Part shown: piece after piece, positions 52,231-61,751 of the stretch
How positions within the stretch are numbered: the stretch's first letter is position 1
How the letters are laid out: every line of letters starts with the position of its first letter
DNA from: Alistipes sp.
GTDB taxonomy: Bacteria; Bacteroidota; Bacteroidia; Bacteroidales; Rikenellaceae
Length of the DNA stretch: 64,000 nt
Assembly (NCBI GenBank): GCA_017531305.1
Contig: JAFXLG010000025.1
Span: 1 to 64,000, forward strand
Direction: 5' to 3'
Notes under the pieces: generated by a model
What the model was told of the DNA's origin: nothing
Seen by the model: the letters and a program-made list of their open reading frames with translations, nothing else
Databases searched by the model: none
Position numbers and translations under genes: made by a program

Positions 52231-53424
52231 CTATTCTAAAATACTTTCATATAAATCAATATATTTACTAGAAAATATTTCCTTGTTAAATATAGACAAA
52301 ACACGCATTCTGCAGTCATTTGTGTGATTTTCTTTAAATTGTGAGGTTTTGAATTCCTTTATTTTATCACATAAAACGGTAATATTCCCTTGTTCAATAA
52401 CAACTCCCGTTAATTCATCTACAGCCTCAGGAGATCCTCCTGTTCTGTAGGTAATCACAGGGGTGCCACAAGCAAGAGCCTCTATATTTACAGTTGGGAA
52501 ATTGTCTTCATACGTAGGATTAATCAACACATCTGAATCGGAATATAGCTGAGCTAATTCTTGTACATTCTGTGTACGCTGAATCCCTTTGATCCCCATA
52601 GGAAGTTTTTTTATTTGTTCTGCTGATAGACCAACCATTATTATTTCATATTCATCCTCAGGAAGCATCGTCCTTAGTTTATAGATATCTAATTCACCTT
52701 TATTTGGATGCCATACATTAGAAACAGCTATTATGCGAAATTTATTGCTTTGTTGCCTTGGCAGAGGAGTAAAAAGTTTTGTATCACAGCCATTATGAAT
52801 AACTTCTAAACGTTTATCTTTAAGATATGATTCGCGAATAAAGTTGGCTAACCAATCCGAGCATGCTACTATAGTTAAATTTTTGTTATGAGCAAACAAT
52901 TGTTTCTTTAGATGCCAATTATGTTTTGATCGATCCAAAAGATTTCTAGGATATTCTCCTTTCATTGGGCAATCGTAACATCCAGTCTTCCATCTATAAC
53001 AGTTTTTGGTTATAAAGTGCATACAATGACCTGTGATAGCCCAACAATCATGGAATGTCCAAACAACTTTTATGTTTGTTTCATTTAGATACTCAAACAA
53101 GAGTTTGAAGTTTAGGTAATGATCATGAATATTATGAAGATTAATAATGTCAGGATTTATTCGTTTAATTTGACGAATTAACCTCTTTGTCTCTAGGCGT
53201 GAACATAATCCTTCATTATCAAAAATACGTTGTTCTACAAAATGTAAATATGGGCTTATCTTACAACCTATACGAATTATCTTGTTATTTGAGGAATTTA
53301 TGTTTCGCCCATACGCAATATAGGACTCCCATCCATGTTGTTGAGCTAGCACACCAATCTGCTCTGCAATCTTCCCTGTAGATCCCCAGTTAGCTGTTAC
53401 GTTTATTTGAAGTAATGTAGGCAT
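52231..53424 (-). CDS. GT4-family glycosyltransferase
   Basis: This 397-residue GT-B enzyme starts LLQINVTANWGSTGKIAEQI, contains TFHDCWAITGHC and HNGCDTKLF, and has the nucleotide-sugar motif EDNFPTVNIEALACGTPVIT. It resembles WcaC/AmsK-type transferases acting on lipid-linked repeat units. A Cys-rich stretch (KNCYRWKTGCYDCPMKGEYP) recurs in this subfamily. Donor and acceptor are unknown. It is cytoplasmic, at the membrane face. Confidence 0.88.
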   Translation of the reverse strand: MPTLLQINVTANWGSTGKIAEQIGVLAQQHGWESYIAYGRNINSSNNKIIRIGCKISPYLHFVEQRIFDNEGLCSRLETKRLIRQIKRINPDIINLHNIHDHYLNFKLLFEYLNETNIKVVWTFHDCWAITGHCMHFITKNCYRWKTGCYDCPMKGEYPRNLLDRSKHNWHLKKQLFAHNKNLTIVACSDWLANFIRESYLKDKRLEVIHNGCDTKLFTPLPRQQSNKFRIIAVSNVWHPNKGELDIYKLRTMLPEDEYEIIMVGLSAEQIKKLPMGIKGIQRTQNVQELAQLYSDSDVLINPTYEDNFPTVNIEALACGTPVITYRTGGSPEAVDELTGVVIEQGNITVLCDKIKEFKTSQFKENHTNDCRMRVLSIFNKEIFSSKYIDLYESILE

Positions 53425-53439
53425 ATGACTATAAAATAA

Positions 53440-54648
53440 TTACAGAGGAAAAGCTTTGGAGCAAGGACCTACCTCGATTAAGGTATCTCTACCTTTTTGC
53501 AAATTCTCTATAAGTGATATTAGATTATTAGCTGCATTTTTAGGAGACCACACATTTTTCATATTGTTATATGCTGCAATAGCTATTTGTTTCCGCTCTA
53601 ACGGATGATTGAGTAACCACTCTACCTTTTCTGTTAAAGAATCTAACGCTTTACTATCTACTTTTATACCCAATTTTGTAAATCCTGATCTTTTGTTGGC
53701 ACTCTTGAATAGTAACCCATTTACTTTATCATTAACTAAATATTGAGTTGAACCAATAGCATCAGAACCGACTAATACACATCCATTACTCATTGCTTCA
53801 TTGGCAACAGCTCCCCATCCCTCATTTTGGTCAGACGTAAAAAGGAATATGTCATGGTTTCTCATTGCTGCAAGTATTTCATCATTAGGTATATTCCCGC
53901 AAAACCGAACGATATTGTCAACAGCATACTTCTTAGCTAAAGTAATGGCTCGATCATAGAGTATACCACTACCATACATATCAAGGGAAAAATGATATCC
54001 TTTTCTCTTTAATCTTTCTGCCATTAGTATAGGGAGTTCAGGATGTTTCCACTTCAGGAATCTAGAACACCACATAATTGGCACGACATCTGAGGAAGAA
54101 AAGTCTTGTGTAACCTTAACTTCTTGTTGACTTATTGGTGTATCTACTCTTGTAAAATATCCCCATTTGTAACAACGATCTTTGAATGAAAACATTTTAT
54201 ACTCATCGTTAGCTGCAAAAGCACTTGAGCAGAGACGGTAAAATGGCTTCTCATGAAATAGAGTATGATAGTACCATTGAAATTTTAACAATCTTGGAGA
54301 GAATAAGTTTATCCACCCCTTTTTTAGCCATCTTTCTCCCACTACAAAAGAAATTTTGTTAGTAGAACGAGAACGAAGAATTGCATAATCAATCACTTCA
54401 TGTCCACCAAATAGAGCAACATCTGAACTTATAGCTAATTCTTCAGCCTTCTTTCGATTTTCTTCACTTTCCCATGCTCGTAAAACGTATGGTAAATGAG
54501 AAAAGTCTGAATAACCACCCCTCTTTAGCCAATCATACATAGGATTAACTTCAACAAATGTATAATTACCACCTGTTATTCTATACAATTCATCAGCTAC
54601 TGGTTTTTGATGATGGTTTATGAAGTTAGAGAAAAAAACTATTGTCAT
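53440..54648 (-). CDS. GT4-family glycosyltransferase
   Basis: This 402-residue protein has MTIVFFSNFINHHQKPVAD at the N-terminus, MWCSRFLKWKHPELPILMA, VRFCGNIPNDEI and the GT-B C-terminal motif DQNEGWGAVANEAMSNGC. This is the glycosyl-transferase group 1 fold. Donor and acceptor are unknown. It lies between another GT4 gene (15 bp) and the acyltransferase gene (28 bp) in the same operon. Confidence 0.86.
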   Translation of the reverse strand: MTIVFFSNFINHHQKPVADELYRITGGNYTFVEVNPMYDWLKRGGYSDFSHLPYVLRAWESEENRKKAEELAISSDVALFGGHEVIDYAILRSRSTNKISFVVGERWLKKGWINLFSPRLLKFQWYYHTLFHEKPFYRLCSSAFAANDEYKMFSFKDRCYKWGYFTRVDTPISQQEVKVTQDFSSSDVVPIMWCSRFLKWKHPELPILMAERLKRKGYHFSLDMYGSGILYDRAITLAKKYAVDNIVRFCGNIPNDEILAAMRNHDIFLFTSDQNEGWGAVANEAMSNGCVLVGSDAIGSTQYLVNDKVNGLLFKSANKRSGFTKLGIKVDSKALDSLTEKVEWLLNHPLERKQIAIAAYNNMKNVWSPKNAANNLISLIENLQKGRDTLIEVGPCSKAFPL

Positions 54649-54676
54649 TATGAAAATAAATTTTTTACTAGATATA

Positions 54677-55399
54677 TTAACTATCTTTTATAGCATCAAT
54701 GAAATAATTATAGTTGCTAAATATAGGTTTAGAACGTTTAAAATCTTCTACTATTTCATTATGATTATCTCCATTGCAAAATAATCTTGGATCATTTTCA
54801 TAATCAAACGCGTCTCGATCTTCATACAACGCAAAGAAAGGTCCGCAGTGTTTAGAGTCTGGATAATATCCATATTTATCTTTGAAACTTTCAATATATA
54901 TTTTTGCTTCCTTTAATGTGCGAGCTTTTCTTTTTGTTAAATATTCATCAAGAGTACAAATAACTCTAGCTGGATTTCCTGCAATAACCACATTATCTGG
55001 GAAATTACCCTTAACAACACTTCCTGCTCCAACAATCGAATTACTTCCAATATGAGTTCCCATAAGGATAATTGAATGCATACCAATAAAGACATTATCC
55101 CCAATCTTTGTAACACCAGCCTCTCCTATAAATTCACCATACTTTCGTCTTAATACAGAACGGCTATAGTCATGAGTAAGAATTGTTACACCTTTAGTAA
55201 TTTTACAATATTTCCCTATCTTAAGCATCCATGGACGTTCTCTATCTATACTCATAGTTTTTGGGGAGTAGAAAATCGACCCCCCCCCAATGTCAAAACC
55301 TTCTAACCTCAGTGTATCAGAAAAATAGTAGGGATTAGTAAAGCGTTCAAAATACTTAAAAATGAATTTTCTAAATAAAATTTTAAATCTCTTCTTCAT
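54677..55399 (-). CDS. Left-handed beta-helix acyltransferase with a G9 tract
   Basis: This 240-residue hexapeptide-repeat transferase (LbH, CoA-dependent acetyltransferase type) shows coils GKYCKITKGVTILTHDYS, TKIGDNVFIGMHSIILMG and THIGSNSIVGAGSVV, and ends with VIAGNPARVI. It probably O- or N-acetylates a sugar of the repeat unit. Codons 38-40 are three consecutive GGG, a run of nine G on the coding strand. Slippage there would shift the frame and switch the enzyme off. The start overlaps the 3' end of the frame-restored upstream glycosyltransferase by 17 bp. Confidence 0.88.
   Translation of the reverse strand: MKKRFKILFRKFIFKYFERFTNPYYFSDTLRLEGFDIGGGSIFYSPKTMSIDRERPWMLKIGKYCKITKGVTILTHDYSRSVLRRKYGEFIGEAGVTKIGDNVFIGMHSIILMGTHIGSNSIVGAGSVVKGNFPDNVVIAGNPARVICTLDEYLTKRKARTLKEAKIYIESFKDKYGYYPDSKHCGPFFALYEDRDAFDYENDPRLFCNGDNHNEIVEDFKRSKPIFSNYNYFIDAIKDS
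55280..55288 (-). repeat. Homopolymer G9 (C9 on the plus strand) inside the acyltransferase gene
   Basis: Nine consecutive C on the plus strand encode Gly38-Gly40. It is one of the longest G/C homopolymers in the window and lies early in a surface-modification gene. Confidence 0.9.
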
Positions 55400-56512
55400 T
55401 GTAGAAATCTATAACTGGTTTTAAAGTATTTATCATATCACATGTTCTTTTACCTTCATTTCTTATAGCGTTGCGTAATTTATCTATGTTATTCTCATTA
55501 TATAGTGAATCTACAAACCCAATTAATGATTTAACATTGATAGGTGTCTCATCAGGAGGAATAGTGAAAACATATTTACGATTGCCTGATTTTGAGAATG
55601 CATCTACATATGAAGAGGAAATTATTGGAAGCCCATCGCTGCATACTCTTTTGTTTTAAGAGTACTTTCTTGCGTAAGATCCTGCCTGTGAATTGCTAAT
55701 GAATTAACGCCCATATGTTGCTGTTTATACAAAGCATTTAAATCTTCTCCAAATTTCTTCCCATAGAAAGTAACATGACTGCATAATCCTCTATTAGCTA
55801 CTAATGCCTTATAGTCTTCATCAACATCTCCCTCCCCAATAATATGGAGATGTATCCGTCTGTCTCCTCCTTCCTTATAGTAGTTATACATACCTTCGAT
55901 TAATCGGTCATAGCCATGTACAATATACATTGAAGAAACTGCAATTAGATTAATCTCATTTGAATCTACAGGCGTTAGATCAGGAATAAATCGAGAAAAA
56001 TCGATTCCATTTATAGTCCTAATTGTTTTTATACCAAAGATCTCATCATCTGCGGAATATGTACAAATTCTATCAACATATTTATGAAGTTGGTTTCTGA
56101 AGAATTTGTCTAGATAAGCAATAATTCGTCCTTTCAAAGAGTGTATACCCTCTTTATGGTAAGGGAACGTAGGTATTTCAATGACAATTTTTGCGCCAAA
56201 CTTTTTGAACCCCTTCATTAGAGATATTAAGAAGTGCTCAGATTTTGGGTATCGGACATATACACTCCCATATTCACCTACAAGTTTTTTTGCTGTGATA
56301 AGCACATCTAAATAAGATCTTCCTTTTCTTAAATATTTTGAGATTTTACTCTCTATATTATATAAAAGTATTGATTGTCCTGTACGATATATTATGTCAA
56401 CGTCAAACCCTGCCTTATAAAAGGCATTGCACTGATCTAGAATTTTTTTAGCAACACCATCAAGCTTCGCGAAATCAATAGGTGCCGAAGCTATGTATAT
56501 TAGTTTTTTCAT
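55383..56512 (-). pseudogene. GT4-like glycosyltransferase with a one-base frameshift
   Basis: The open frame from 56512 gives 296 residues (ASAPIDFAKLDGVAKKI, RTINGIDFSRFIPD, HIIGEGDVDEDYKAL, TLKTKEYAAMGFQ) and then stops with TAA at 55622. Adding one base inside the GGG near 55630 continues the reading as MGLPIISSSYVDAF and on for about 80 more residues, ending KPVIDFYNEEEI with TAA at 55383-55385. MGLPII is the usual text after KxKEYxA in this fold, so the frameshift is clear. The missing part carries the end of the GT-B C-terminal domain and its closing helix, so the truncated product is probably inactive. It could be a true lesion, a slippage-prone site or a sequencing error. Confidence 0.85.
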
Positions 56513-56525
56513 AATATATAATTGA

Positions 56526-57704
56526 TTAGTATGAAATATTGTTAAAAATTTCTTCTCTCGCAGGACTAGTCTGCTCAGTAATAATAGAATAATAAGGATA
56601 ATACCTCACACCACTCTTATATCTCATATTTCCAATTTCTTGGAAATATGTTCCACTGAAAAAATAAATAAAGCACACACATATTGTCGTAGATACTAAT
56701 TTCCGATTCCTTTTAAATAGTATCTGCGGTAATACCATTATGATGTCAACATAGAATAAAATATTAATAACTTGGAAATACTGATTTAATCTAAAAAATA
56801 TTGGAATTATCTGACTTATGAGATAAATCAAACATGAAAATACAATTAAACCTTGATATTTAACTTCATATCCTTTATTATTAAAATAGTAAATAGAAAA
56901 TAGAGGGAAAATAACATAGAAACAATAATATATCAAATTGCTGATTGAAAATCCAGAATCTCCATATCTATCAGAATTCATATAATATTCTATAAGATCA
57001 CTTCCTGACCCTATAGGCATAAGTCCTAAGGAAAAAAAAGATTGCACGTAATTTAAGGTAAGGTCTTTTATCGCGAATACCCCAATTGCTAAAGCTATTG
57101 ATATTATTAATTGTTGTTTGTGTAGCTTAAATTTAAAAAAAGGAACAAGTAATAATATCAGAGCAGATGAGTGAAAAAGAAAAGCACAACCGACACTTAT
57201 AATATATTTTATCCATTTCCTAGCATTAAAAAATTTAAGCGAAAATAAGAATATTGCAACAGCCATTGCTTGGCGGTAAATCTCAAAATTAAAGAATAGA
57301 TATAGTATTACTCCATACAAGAGCAACCCAGTAAATACATATTTTGTATTTGATCTAATGAAATTGCATATTATAATATTAATAAATGAAGCATATAGTA
57401 ACTTCATGAAATAATACGATGGTATAATGGATTTACTTAAAACTTGAAAAAGAACCCATCCTGGCTGATACCTGCTAAAAGATAATAGATACTTTGTATC
57501 TATGTCACTTAGAATAATATACTTGTCAAACTCTTTTAAATATGCATAAGCATCCGTTCCAATATGATATGCGATTGATGATAATACAATAAATATACAA
57601 CATATTAAATTAAAGAGATTCCTACTTTTCTTATTCTCAATATGACGCATATCATATTGTATTATGCCGTATGCTATTAACAATATGGTTATGAGATATT
57701 CCAT
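56526..57704 (-). CDS. EpsG/Wzy-like polysaccharide polymerase
   Basis: This 392-residue inner-membrane protein has about ten or more hydrophobic helices and EpsG-family hallmarks: YHIGTDAYAYLKEF, a large periplasmic loop, IYRQAMAVAIFLFSLKFF and FLFHSSALILLLVPFFKF. Wzy proteins link repeat units on undecaprenyl diphosphate in the periplasm. The combination with a flippase in the locus makes a Wzx/Wzy-dependent pathway likely. Wzy sequences are poorly conserved, so the call rests on topology and these motifs. Confidence 0.84.
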   Translation of the reverse strand: MEYLITILLIAYGIIQYDMRHIENKKSRNLFNLICCIFIVLSSIAYHIGTDAYAYLKEFDKYIILSDIDTKYLLSFSRYQPGWVLFQVLSKSIIPSYYFMKLLYASFINIIICNFIRSNTKYVFTGLLLYGVILYLFFNFEIYRQAMAVAIFLFSLKFFNARKWIKYIISVGCAFLFHSSALILLLVPFFKFKLHKQQLIISIALAIGVFAIKDLTLNYVQSFFSLGLMPIGSGSDLIEYYMNSDRYGDSGFSISNLIYYCFYVIFPLFSIYYFNNKGYEVKYQGLIVFSCLIYLISQIIPIFFRLNQYFQVINILFYVDIIMVLPQILFKRNRKLVSTTICVCFIYFFSGTYFQEIGNMRYKSGVRYYPYYSIITEQTSPAREEIFNNISY

Positions 57705-57721
57705 TGTTCTTGTAAAATCAA

Positions 57722-58873
57722 CTATGACAAATTACAAATAATACGTATATTTTCTCTATTCTTTTCTGTAGAATAATTAGCTAGAGCAATGGTTCTATTA
57801 TTTATTTTCTCATCATTTGTTAACCTATAATTAAAAGTTTCTTGAATTTCTTCCAATTTAAAAATTATAAACCCCATTCTTTGTAGATTATTATATGACG
57901 GACTATTCTTAGACATATATACTTTGCCACCTAGATAAAGTGCTATTAGGATATTGCCCATAGCCTCACCTCTAAAATGACCATAGACGAATGTAGATGT
58001 TTCAAGCATCAACTTATTATATTCTTTTAAAGGTAAAAAATCTTCTAATATTGAACATTTAGGCAAAGAAACGAATTTATCACGCACAATTCCAATATAT
58101 GCCTCATTGCCTCCATAATTCATCGGAAGAGTAATAGTGTTATTACTAAGATCGAGATTATGTATATATTCATAAATGTATTCATGATTATTAGTAAAAC
58201 TAGCAGAGTTTCCAATCATTATATTATTCCCCTTACACCACAAGCCATCTAATTCACCTAAAGTGGTTTCAATAGGGTAATATGTATATCTTACTAAGCC
58301 CCTTAACTTTTTCATCTTTACATGGTTACTTAACCTATTGCGGAAACTTTCAGAAGCCATCAAATAATCTAAATCATTTGTTAAGAAATTTTCTATTATC
58401 CTATCGACCTTTTTTTTCTTATAATTTTGCACATATTCCCTCATAATTTTAGCGAACTTAACAAAAGGTTTTACTAAAAGAGGCATGCCTAAGGTGTGAT
58501 ATTTCACATCGCTAAGAAAAAAACTATTGTTTTCAGAATAGATTTTAAACCCCCTATTATATAAAAAAGTGTTATATAAATCAGCTCCCCATGGAATAAG
58601 TAAGGTGGTTTTATTATTTAGACCATGCTTGTAATAATAACTTAATTTTATTTCATCTAGAAAGTGAATACATACCAGTCTGACTTGGTGAAATTTTATC
58701 TCATTAGCCCGAAAACTATGATTATAAAATACTTTATTTGATTCGTTAACAAATTTTCCTTGTGTCTTCTTATTTTTAAAACAGATGAATATATTTTTGT
58801 TAGGATTTGCTTGTTCAAATTGTTCAATCGCACGTGGGACGACTTTTTCATCAGGTACTAAATGTAATATCAT
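57722..58873 (-). CDS. WecF-like TDP-Fuc4NAc transferase (GT56 family)
   Basis: This 383-residue protein starts ILHLVPDEKVVPRAIEQF and contains IPWGADLYNT, NIMIGNSASFTNNHEYI and LPMNYGGNEAYI. These match the glycosyltransferase family 56 pattern of WecF, which adds 4-acetamido-4,6-dideoxygalactose (Fuc4NAc) to a lipid-linked chain. A WecE-type aminotransferase that makes the matching sugar lies at 60577-61713, which supports the call. The protein is peripheral at the cytoplasmic membrane face. The 169 bp upstream hold no gene that I can see. Confidence 0.82.
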   Translation of the reverse strand: MILHLVPDEKVVPRAIEQFEQANPNKNIFICFKNKKTQGKFVNESNKVFYNHSFRANEIKFHQVRLVCIHFLDEIKLSYYYKHGLNNKTTLLIPWGADLYNTFLYNRGFKIYSENNSFFLSDVKYHTLGMPLLVKPFVKFAKIMREYVQNYKKKKVDRIIENFLTNDLDYLMASESFRNRLSNHVKMKKLRGLVRYTYYPIETTLGELDGLWCKGNNIMIGNSASFTNNHEYIYEYIHNLDLSNNTITLPMNYGGNEAYIGIVRDKFVSLPKCSILEDFLPLKEYNKLMLETSTFVYGHFRGEAMGNILIALYLGGKVYMSKNSPSYNNLQRMGFIIFKLEEIQETFNYRLTNDEKINNRTIALANYSTEKNRENIRIICNLS

Positions 58874-59042
58874 ATACGAAATAATAGTGATATAGTAGGG
58901 GAAACAATTTATTTTATTAAAATTGAGTATATGGTCGGTTTAGACTTACTTACCAATAAAACTTATTATTTACTATAATTAATTGATTTTAAGTCCAAAA
59001 TTTCATTAGACAATAGTGTGAGATGTATGATAGTAATTGAAT

Positions 59043-60569
59043 TTAAAAATCAACTTTTTTTATTTTTTTTATAATTATAATCTTCAAATTATTTTTCTTA
59101 ACTTTATCCATAAATACTAAAACAGTACAAGCAACAGATATTACTGACAACACAACCACAAGCAATGTATCGAGTAGTGAATCTTGAGGAATTAAAAGAT
59201 AAATACCTACACACAAGGCAATAACACTTAGCATTATTTTCATACACTGCCAAATGCATTTGTATATATCTTTTAATTCATAATCAATATCTTTCCATAG
59301 GATGTACGGCTTTACTATAAAGCTAAAAATTACGCAAGATAACAGAGCCATGTAACGAGCCCATAAAGGACCTAATCCTTGTGCGAACAAAATCCATAAT
59401 AGTGCAAACTGGGAAATACAAAGAAAAACAGATGCAATGGAATTCTTAGAGAGTTTGTTTGCTGCTAACATTGGTGCATAAAATGCTGCACTGAAGTTTC
59501 CTAAAATATCCTGAACAATAATCAATTGGGCAAAAGCAACAGAGTATTCAGGTACATCAACTAACCATAAATCCAGCAATGTTGGCATCACCATAATGCT
59601 TGGTACTCCTAATAATAGCAACAGATAGAAGATATATTCAGCAGACATGAATGTAAGTTGTTGAGATTCTTTATACTGCTTATCTGCGTATAGTTTAATA
59701 ACCTGCGGATTCACAGCTTGTCTAACATTATTAACAAATTGCATCAATGCCGCTGAGATCTGGTTAGATAATGCCTGAGCAGCAACAACCACAGGAGTAA
59801 AGAATATGTTAAATAACATAATAACACCCTGTCTCATCAATGTATTGCTGAGATTGGCAATGATGTTCCAGCCAGAAAATTTTATGATAGATATAAAAAT
59901 ATCTTTGTTGAAATACCTCTTAAGGGTAACCTCCTCAAATCTTTTTTTACTATACCAGATGTAAAAAAAGAATACGGATAAGACTACGATACACTGCAAA
60001 GTAGCAAAGAAAACCAATTTATCAAAAGACGTATGTGCGATAAAAAAAACAACTGCTAATTTAGCGCATGCTTCATAGATGCCAAGGTATGCATAAATAT
60101 TCATTTCTTCGTGTGCCATAATCACGGATGTGAAAGGTACTTGAAGTATGCTTATCATGGTGCTAAGAATAGATATCTGAAATACTATCATTGCAGCATC
60201 CATTCTACCTTCAGGCACCACCATTATATTGTGTGCGTACCATATTCCTGCGGTTTCGCTTACTAATAGTATTATGCCTGCAAGAAGAATATGAGAGATT
60301 AACGTAGTACTAAATGTCGTTTGAAGTCTATCTTTGTCACCCTTTCCGAGTTCAAATGTAATGAAACGAGATGTTCCTGAACTTAAAGTCCCGTTAAGAA
60401 ATGAGAGTAAGCCAATAACTCCAAATACTACATAGTAAAGACCGTAATCTGTTGCTCCTAGCTTATCTAATATAACACGAGAGGAGTACAACTGCACACA
60501 CAATACAAGGATAAGGCGTGCATATAGAAATATTGTATTTTTAGCTATGCGTTTTGAATCTAAAGCCAT
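59043..60569 (-). CDS. Wzx-like polysaccharide flippase
   Basis: This 508-residue protein has 12-14 hydrophobic helices of the MOP/polysaccharide-transport superfamily: the N-terminal RIAKNTIFLYARLILVLCVQ, LGATDYGLYYVVFGVIGL, FVNNVRQAVNPQVIKLYA and FSAAFYAPMLAANKLSK. It flips lipid-linked repeat units to the periplasm for the polymerase. The very basic Lys/Ile-rich C-terminal tail is unusual but follows the AT bias of the locus. The start is 7 bp after the aminotransferase stop, so it is in the same operon. Confidence 0.88.
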   Translation of the reverse strand: MALDSKRIAKNTIFLYARLILVLCVQLYSSRVILDKLGATDYGLYYVVFGVIGLLSFLNGTLSSGTSRFITFELGKGDKDRLQTTFSTTLISHILLAGIILLVSETAGIWYAHNIMVVPEGRMDAAMIVFQISILSTMISILQVPFTSVIMAHEEMNIYAYLGIYEACAKLAVVFFIAHTSFDKLVFFATLQCIVVLSVFFFYIWYSKKRFEEVTLKRYFNKDIFISIIKFSGWNIIANLSNTLMRQGVIMLFNIFFTPVVVAAQALSNQISAALMQFVNNVRQAVNPQVIKLYADKQYKESQQLTFMSAEYIFYLLLLLGVPSIMVMPTLLDLWLVDVPEYSVAFAQLIIVQDILGNFSAAFYAPMLAANKLSKNSIASVFLCISQFALLWILFAQGLGPLWARYMALLSCVIFSFIVKPYILWKDIDYELKDIYKCIWQCMKIMLSVIALCVGIYLLIPQDSLLDTLLVVVLSVISVACTVLVFMDKVKKNNLKIIIIKKIKKVDF

Positions 60570-60576
60570 GATGTTC

Positions 60577-61713
60577 TTATTTCTTAAGGAAATACTCCTT
60601 AATCAATCTAATAATCATATCCACTTGTTCTAGCTCTAATTCGTAATACATAGGCATACGAACCAAGCAATCTGCATACATATCACAAAATGGAAGATCT
60701 GAAGTTGAACCTATGTGATTAACATAATAATCGCTTTTGTGCAGGGAGAGATAATGGAAGGGAGCGGTCACTCCATTTTCTTTCAAATATTGAATCAAGC
60801 CAGAACGTTCATCTAGATTACGACAAACAATATAGAACATATGAGCGTTGTTGGTAGCATAACATGGAATTTGAGGTAGGCGAATTTTACCATTTGCGGC
60901 TAAAGTCTGAAGACCAACAAAATACTGTTCCCAAAGTTTCTTACGTTTTCTCTGAATATCATCAAGGTTTTCCAATTGTGCCCACAGGAACGCCGCATTG
61001 ATTTCGGCAGGGAGGAACGAAGACCCCATATCTACCCACCCGTACTTATTTACTGCACCTCGAAAGAACTCTGCACGATTGGTTCCTTTTTCCCATAGAA
61101 TTTCAGATCTGCGAACAAAGCGTTCATCATTGATTATCAGTAGGCCACCTTCACCACCTGCAGTAATATTTTTTGTCTCATGGAATGAGAATGCACCAAG
61201 GTGACCCACACCACCTAATGCCTTATCTTTGTAGAATGAATCAACGGCCTGAGCGGCATCCTCAACGACAATCAAGTTGTATTTCTCGGCAATTTCTAAG
61301 ATGGCATCCATATCACATGCTACACCTGCATAGTGAACTGGCGCAATAACTCGTGTTTTAGGAGTAATCAATGATTCTAACTTTTCTGCATCCATGTTAG
61401 GATTACTATCCATAGAATCCGCAAACACTACTGTCGCACCCTCGCGTAGGAATGCAAGAGCAGTGGAAACAAAAGTATAAGAAGGTACAATAACCTCATC
61501 ACCTGGCTTCAAATCACATAGCATGGCGCACATTTCCAATGCATCTGTACCAGATGTAGTCAATAAACACTTCCTAAAACCATAACGATCCATGAAGAAG
61601 TTCTGGCACTTTTTTGTGAAATATCCATTACCAGACAACTTCCCAGTATATACTGCCTGATACATGTAATGTGCCTCTTTACCAGTGAGGCATGGCTTGT
61701 TAAATGGTATCAT
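60577..61713 (-). CDS. wecE: dTDP-4-amino-4,6-dideoxygalactose transaminase
   Basis: This 378-residue PLP enzyme of the DegT/DnrJ/EryC1 family begins IPFNKPCLTGKEAHYM, typical of WecE/RffA. LTTSGTDALEMCAML binds PLP phosphate, PSYTFVSTALAFL and VVEDAAQAVDSFY (Asp) follow, and the catalytic Lys is in FSFHETKNITAGGEGG. It converts dTDP-4-keto-6-deoxyglucose to dTDP-Fuc4N. A WecF-like transferase uses the acetylated product in the same locus. The acetyltransferase and rmlAB steps are not in view and may lie beyond the right edge. Confidence 0.92.
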   Translation of the reverse strand: MIPFNKPCLTGKEAHYMYQAVYTGKLSGNGYFTKKCQNFFMDRYGFRKCLLTTSGTDALEMCAMLCDLKPGDEVIVPSYTFVSTALAFLREGATVVFADSMDSNPNMDAEKLESLITPKTRVIAPVHYAGVACDMDAILEIAEKYNLIVVEDAAQAVDSFYKDKALGGVGHLGAFSFHETKNITAGGEGGLLIINDERFVRRSEILWEKGTNRAEFFRGAVNKYGWVDMGSSFLPAEINAAFLWAQLENLDDIQRKRKKLWEQYFVGLQTLAANGKIRLPQIPCYATNNAHMFYIVCRNLDERSGLIQYLKENGVTAPFHYLSLHKSDYYVNHIGSTSDLPFCDMYADCLVRMPMYYELELEQVDMIIRLIKEYFLKK

Positions 61714-61751
61714 AAATTATACACAATAAAATTATTCTCAAAATTAAATTA

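Noticed and set aside
54650..55400. Invertible promoter or recombinase control of the polysaccharide locus
   Set aside because: No paired inverted repeats flanking a promoter and no invertase gene were seen in the visible part. The true promoter is probably beyond the right edge.
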